Below are positions 4,740 through 7,569 of a stretch of DNA of 7,569 nt, in pieces (position 1 is the stretch's first letter; every line of letters begins with the position of its first letter). The translations under genes were made by a program, and so were the position numbers. Source of the stretch: CAZTLI01 sp964614375 (lineage in GTDB: Bacteria; Chloroflexota; Anaerolineae; Aggregatilineales; Phototrophicaceae); NCBI GenBank assembly GCA_964614375.1, contig CAZTLI010000267.1, forward strand, positions 1-7,569. Direction: 5' to 3'. Under the pieces are notes generated by a model, which had not been told where the DNA came from, did no database searches, and was given only the letters and a program-made list of their open reading frames with translations.

Positions 4740-6259
4740 ACACCATTGAACGCTCCAAAATACCCCATCTGGACATCTGGCTAGCCGTTGGCTTATTCAT
4801 CGCCAGCCTCATGCTGCGGTTGAGTCTATTGTCGTCTACAGGCTTCGATGGGTTATATGGTCAAGACCCCTATGCCTATTACGATTTCTCGCGCGAACTG
4901 GTGTACTTCGTACAGACGGGCAATGCGCCGGGGCCGTTTTTCTGGCCCATTGGTTATCCTCTCCTACTATCTCTGGTATTTGGATTATTCGGCACATCAG
5001 AAGCGATTGCACAGGCCATGAGTCTGGGTGCTGGCGCGCTGTTGACGCCGCTGGTATATGGCCTCGCACGGCAAATGGGTGTTAACCGCGGCGGCGCATT
5101 CACGGCAGCTATCGTGATGACGGTTTGCGGACAGGCGCTGCAATCCAGCATCGTCATCATGGCAGACATTCCCGCATTGGCATTAGCGACCATGAGCGCC
5201 TTTGCCCTGTGGCGCTTTAACAAGACGGATAAACGTCGCTGGCTAGGGGCGACTGCATTTTTGCTGATTTGGGCAAGTATTGGACGCTGGTTGTATCTGG
5301 CATTGGGTTTGCCATGGCTGATAGGGCTGATGCTTCACTGGCGCGGGCAATTTCGCACACAGTGGCGGCGGATTCTGGTGGATTGTGCAGCCTCCGCTAT
5401 GACCGTCATCCTCATTTTCCTGCCGCAATACATCTACAGCCAATTCAATCCCACTGACGGCTTTAACCATCCCTGGGTACAGGGCTGGTCAGTCGAGAAT
5501 GTGTTTCAGGCAACCTTTATCAACATCGACGGCACATTCAACTATGTCGAACCCAACGCCATCTATTATGCCAAACCCATATTTGACACGACGGGGTACT
5601 ATATCGCGCCACTGTTCAGTCTGTTGATTGTCGTGGGCGTTGTGGGGCTAGTTTGGCATAGGCACTGGTCACAGACGACCCTATTCCTACTTTGGATATT
5701 GTTACCCTATGTATTCCTCGCGGGCATTCCCTATCAAAATATCCGCTTTCCACTCATCATCTTTCCGGCAGCGGCGCTATTAGTTGGATTTGGTGTGGAT
5801 ACACTGCTTCAGATCACGAAACAGGTTCACACGCTATATCGTTACACTATTGTCGCAATTTTGACGGGTCTTATCGCATTGAGCGCACTATCGACATGGC
5901 ACATCGCCCGCACGGAAATCGCCAACTTCATCACTATTCATCAAGCCGATAAATCGGTCGCGCAGTGGACAGCCGAACAAATTCCAGAAGGGGCGCGACT
6001 CTATACGTCTGGTCTAACGCTGACGCTGAATCACTATACAACACTCGAAGTCTATGACCTGTTTTATGAAATTCCGGCGACACTGGCACAACGATGGCGG
6101 CGCGGTGAGGCCGATTACCTGCTGCTGAATGTCTGGCAAATCGAAAATCAATGGGAGGGGATGATTCTACAGGCCAATTATCACTGGCTGCGGGATGAAC
6201 GTGGAATAGCGCCAATCGGACGTATGGGCAATTACACACTCTTCAGGATACGTGGATGA
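4736..6259 (+). CDS. GT-C membrane glycosyltransferase, GT39/PMT-ArnT-like (507 aa)
   Basis: About ten hydrophobic segments in residues 12-390, followed by a soluble C-terminal part (about 395-507). The first periplasmic loop holds the acidic motif YGQDPYAYYDF (41-51), in the position of the catalytic acidic residues of GT-C enzymes, followed by WPIGYPLLLSLVFGLFG (70-86). QSSIVIMADIPALALATMSAFALW (136-159) matches the second conserved PMT_2-type block with an acidic residue before proline. These enzymes transfer a sugar from a polyprenyl-phosphate donor to a lipid, glycan or protein on the outer side of the membrane. The donor and acceptor cannot be told from sequence. The start is a GTG at 4736 that overlaps the flippase stop (GTGA); the next gene's ATG overlaps this stop. 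It could belong to a less studied GT-C family rather than GT39 itself. Confidence 0.9.
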   Translation: MNTIERSKIPHLDIWLAVGLFIASLMLRLSLLSSTGFDGLYGQDPYAYYDFSRELVYFVQTGNAPGPFFWPIGYPLLLSLVFGLFGTSEAIAQAMSLGAGALLTPLVYGLARQMGVNRGGAFTAAIVMTVCGQALQSSIVIMADIPALALATMSAFALWRFNKTDKRRWLGATAFLLIWASIGRWLYLALGLPWLIGLMLHWRGQFRTQWRRILVDCAASAMTVILIFLPQYIYSQFNPTDGFNHPWVQGWSVENVFQATFINIDGTFNYVEPNAIYYAKPIFDTTGYYIAPLFSLLIVVGVVGLVWHRHWSQTTLFLLWILLPYVFLAGIPYQNIRFPLIIFPAAALLVGFGVDTLLQITKQVHTLYRYTIVAILTGLIALSALSTWHIARTEIANFITIHQADKSVAQWTAEQIPEGARLYTSGLTLTLNHYTTLEVYDLFYEIPATLAQRWRRGEADYLLLNVWQIENQWEGMILQANYHWLRDERGIAPIGRMGNYTLFRIRG

Positions 6260-7371
6260 ACATCGGCATTTTATTGCCCGGCTTCAGCGCCAGCGAAGAC
6301 GATTGGGCGATCCCTGTCCAGCAAAATCTCGTCCGTGAACTGGCAACGACGGACGCGATACGGGTCATCGCCCTGCGTTATCCCCATTCACAGCAACCCT
6401 ACACCGTGCATGGCGCGCAGGTATATCCGCTTGGTGTTGGCGCATGGACACGCGGATTTCGTCGTTTGCGTCTGTGGACGGATACACTGCGCCTGATTCA
6501 TCGGCTGCACCGCCAACAGCCATTTGATGCCCTTCATGCGATGTGGGCAGATGAAACGGGCTTAATCACAGCGTGGGCAGGCAGATGGTTAGGTATCAAA
6601 ACCGTTGTATCTGTCGCAGGCGGTGAACTGGTCGGATTTGCGGATATAGATTATGGGTTGCAGCGCAGTCGATTCAGCCGCTGGATAGTTGGGCAGGCGT
6701 TAAATGCTGATGCGGTTGTGGTGGCCTGCACCTACACAAAAAACCGCATCCGCACAGCAGGGTATCAAATCCCGGAAGCCAAAATCCACACGATTACACT
6801 GGGCGTTGATGCGGATGTGTTTCGCCCATCTGAGCAACGACCAGCGCAAAATCACCTGATTCATGTCGCATCACTGGTGGGCGTGAAAGACCAATCGACT
6901 CTGCTGCGGGCAATCGCTCCATTGGACGATGTGACGTTGGACATTATCGGCGAGGGAAAAGAACGCGGGCATTTAGAGCAGTTGACTAACGAACTGAACA
7001 TCGCTGACCGGGTGCGATTTATCGGCAATGTACCACACCTGGAACTGCCGAAGCATTATCATCGGGCGACACTCAATATACTGGCTTCTCGTCATGAGGG
7101 ATTAGGCATGGTCACACTCGAAGCAGCGGCCTGTGGTGTACCAACCGTCAGCACAAATGTTGGACTGCTGCCGGACTGCCCGGAGATGGGGACAACAGTC
7201 CCTGTTAAGGATGCAACAGCACTCACAAATGCTATACGCAGCCTGTTGAATGACTCAGAACGGTTAGCGATGTTGCGACAGCGTGCGCGTGAGGCCGTGT
7301 TACAGCAGTATACGATTAAGCATACCGCTGTGCATTTTCGGACGTTGTATCCGCATCTGTTAGAAGCATAG
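6256..7371 (+). CDS. GT4-family glycosyltransferase, GT-B fold (371 aa)
   Basis: A cytosolic retaining glycosyltransferase of normal length. The N-terminal acceptor domain opens MNIGILLPGFSASEDDWAIPVQQNLVREL, the usual first strand and helix. The link to the donor domain is LGVDADVFRP (182-191). The donor-binding half has LIHVASLVGVKDQSTLLRAI (201-220), with K211 at the usual phosphate-binding position. Near 281-289 it has EGLGMVTLE, the E-x7-E motif (E281, E289), followed by AAACGVPTVSTNVGLLPD. It should transfer a sugar from an NDP-sugar to a lipid-linked acceptor; the sugar is unknown. Its ATG at 6256 overlaps the GT-C stop (ATGA). Its last 56 bases overlap the convergent thioredoxin-like gene. 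No transcription terminator is obvious beyond it apart from a weak hairpin. Confidence 0.95.
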   Translation: MNIGILLPGFSASEDDWAIPVQQNLVRELATTDAIRVIALRYPHSQQPYTVHGAQVYPLGVGAWTRGFRRLRLWTDTLRLIHRLHRQQPFDALHAMWADETGLITAWAGRWLGIKTVVSVAGGELVGFADIDYGLQRSRFSRWIVGQALNADAVVVACTYTKNRIRTAGYQIPEAKIHTITLGVDADVFRPSEQRPAQNHLIHVASLVGVKDQSTLLRAIAPLDDVTLDIIGEGKERGHLEQLTNELNIADRVRFIGNVPHLELPKHYHRATLNILASRHEGLGMVTLEAAACGVPTVSTNVGLLPDCPEMGTTVPVKDATALTNAIRSLLNDSERLAMLRQRAREAVLQQYTIKHTAVHFRTLYPHLLEA

Positions 7372-7569
7372 ATGGCATATCGGCTGGCTTTTCCAGCAGT
7401 TCCGGCTTATCCGGTGGTGACATCCGCCGCAGGATGTTAATGACCATTTCTTTAGACAGTTGCCCTTCATACTGCTCAACCAACTGCCCATTATGAAACA
7501 CGAGCCATAACGGCGTATCATAAAAATCATATTTCCGGCGCACGTTGGGGCACCAGGTCATAATCTCTT
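7316..7569 (-). CDS. Thioredoxin-fold protein, C-terminal part (partial at window edge)
   Basis: The minus-strand frame is open to the window end, so the protein begins outside; a methionine at 7561 is unlikely to be the true start. The visible part matches the second half of a thioredoxin: a helix ending RRKYDFYD, the cis-proline segment TPLWLVFHNGQLVEQYEGQ (Thr-Pro followed by a strand and an NG turn), and the last helix SKEMVINILRRM. The CxxC active site would lie upstream, outside the window. The WCP near the edge is too close to the cis-proline to be the active-site motif. A tail of about 35 residues (SPPDKPELLEKPADMPS onward) extends past the usual thioredoxin end and overlaps the GT4 gene by 56 bases. 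It may be a thiol-disulfide protein or a redox-inactive relative; the active site would decide. Confidence 0.72.
   Translation of the reverse strand, partial: EIMTWCPNVRRKYDFYDTPLWLVFHNGQLVEQYEGQLSKEMVINILRRMSPPDKPELLEKPADMPSMLLTDADTTSENAQRYA
7383..7397. repeat. Short hairpin after the GT4 gene
   Basis: GCTGG, loop CTTTT, CCAGC forms a perfect 5-bp stem 11 bases after the GT4 stop codon. It has no downstream T-run, so it is at best a weak 3' end structure for the operon mRNA. It lies inside the coding tail of the convergent thioredoxin-like gene, which could also explain the sequence. Confidence 0.25.

Overview
The window is ordinary bacterial DNA of middling GC, densely packed with protein genes. 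It carries part of a cell-envelope glycan (surface polysaccharide or glycolipid) locus. A radical SAM protein with a cobalamin-type N-terminal domain, a dolichyl-phosphate-mannose-type GT-C glycosyltransferase and a small PH-like protein together suggest an environmental bacterium of the Chloroflexota (Anaerolineae-like) type. That placement is an impression from protein style, not a demonstrated assignment. No tRNA, rRNA, CRISPR array or insertion sequence was seen.

Left part (1-1952, + strand): the tail of an upstream gene ends at 81. A roughly 140-base leader follows, with a possible extended -10 promoter, a possible 34-codon leader ORF and a perfect 8+2+8 palindrome. Next come a 91-residue protein of unknown function (220-495) and, 8 bases later, a B12-binding-type radical SAM enzyme (504-1952).

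Middle (1988-2487): a minus-strand gene for a small PH-like-fold protein converges on the radical SAM gene. It diverges from the next plus-strand gene across a 110-base intergenic region that holds the candidate promoters for both directions.

Right part (2488-7371, + strand): a tightly packed run encodes a class I SAM-dependent methyltransferase, a probable 58-residue small protein, a Wzx/MOP-type flippase, a GT-C membrane glycosyltransferase and a GT4 cytosolic glycosyltransferase. The last three overlap by four bases at each junction (GTGA, ATGA), so they are probably co-translated. The simplest model is this: the GT4 enzyme adds sugar to a lipid-linked acceptor on the cytosolic face, the flippase moves the product outward, and the GT-C enzyme transfers a sugar from a polyprenyl-phosphate donor on the outer face. 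The methyltransferase and perhaps the radical SAM enzyme would modify the glycan or lipid. The window contains no recognisable polymerase, ligase, chain-length regulator or initiating phosphoglycosyltransferase, so only part of a pathway is visible.

Right edge: a minus-strand gene for a thioredoxin-fold protein, cut by the window end, runs convergently into the GT4 gene and overlaps its 3' end by 56 bases. I see no clear evidence of a completely new system. The items most worth a second look are the palindromic leader with its two small ORFs ahead of the radical SAM gene, and the 58-residue ORF between the methyltransferase and the flippase.
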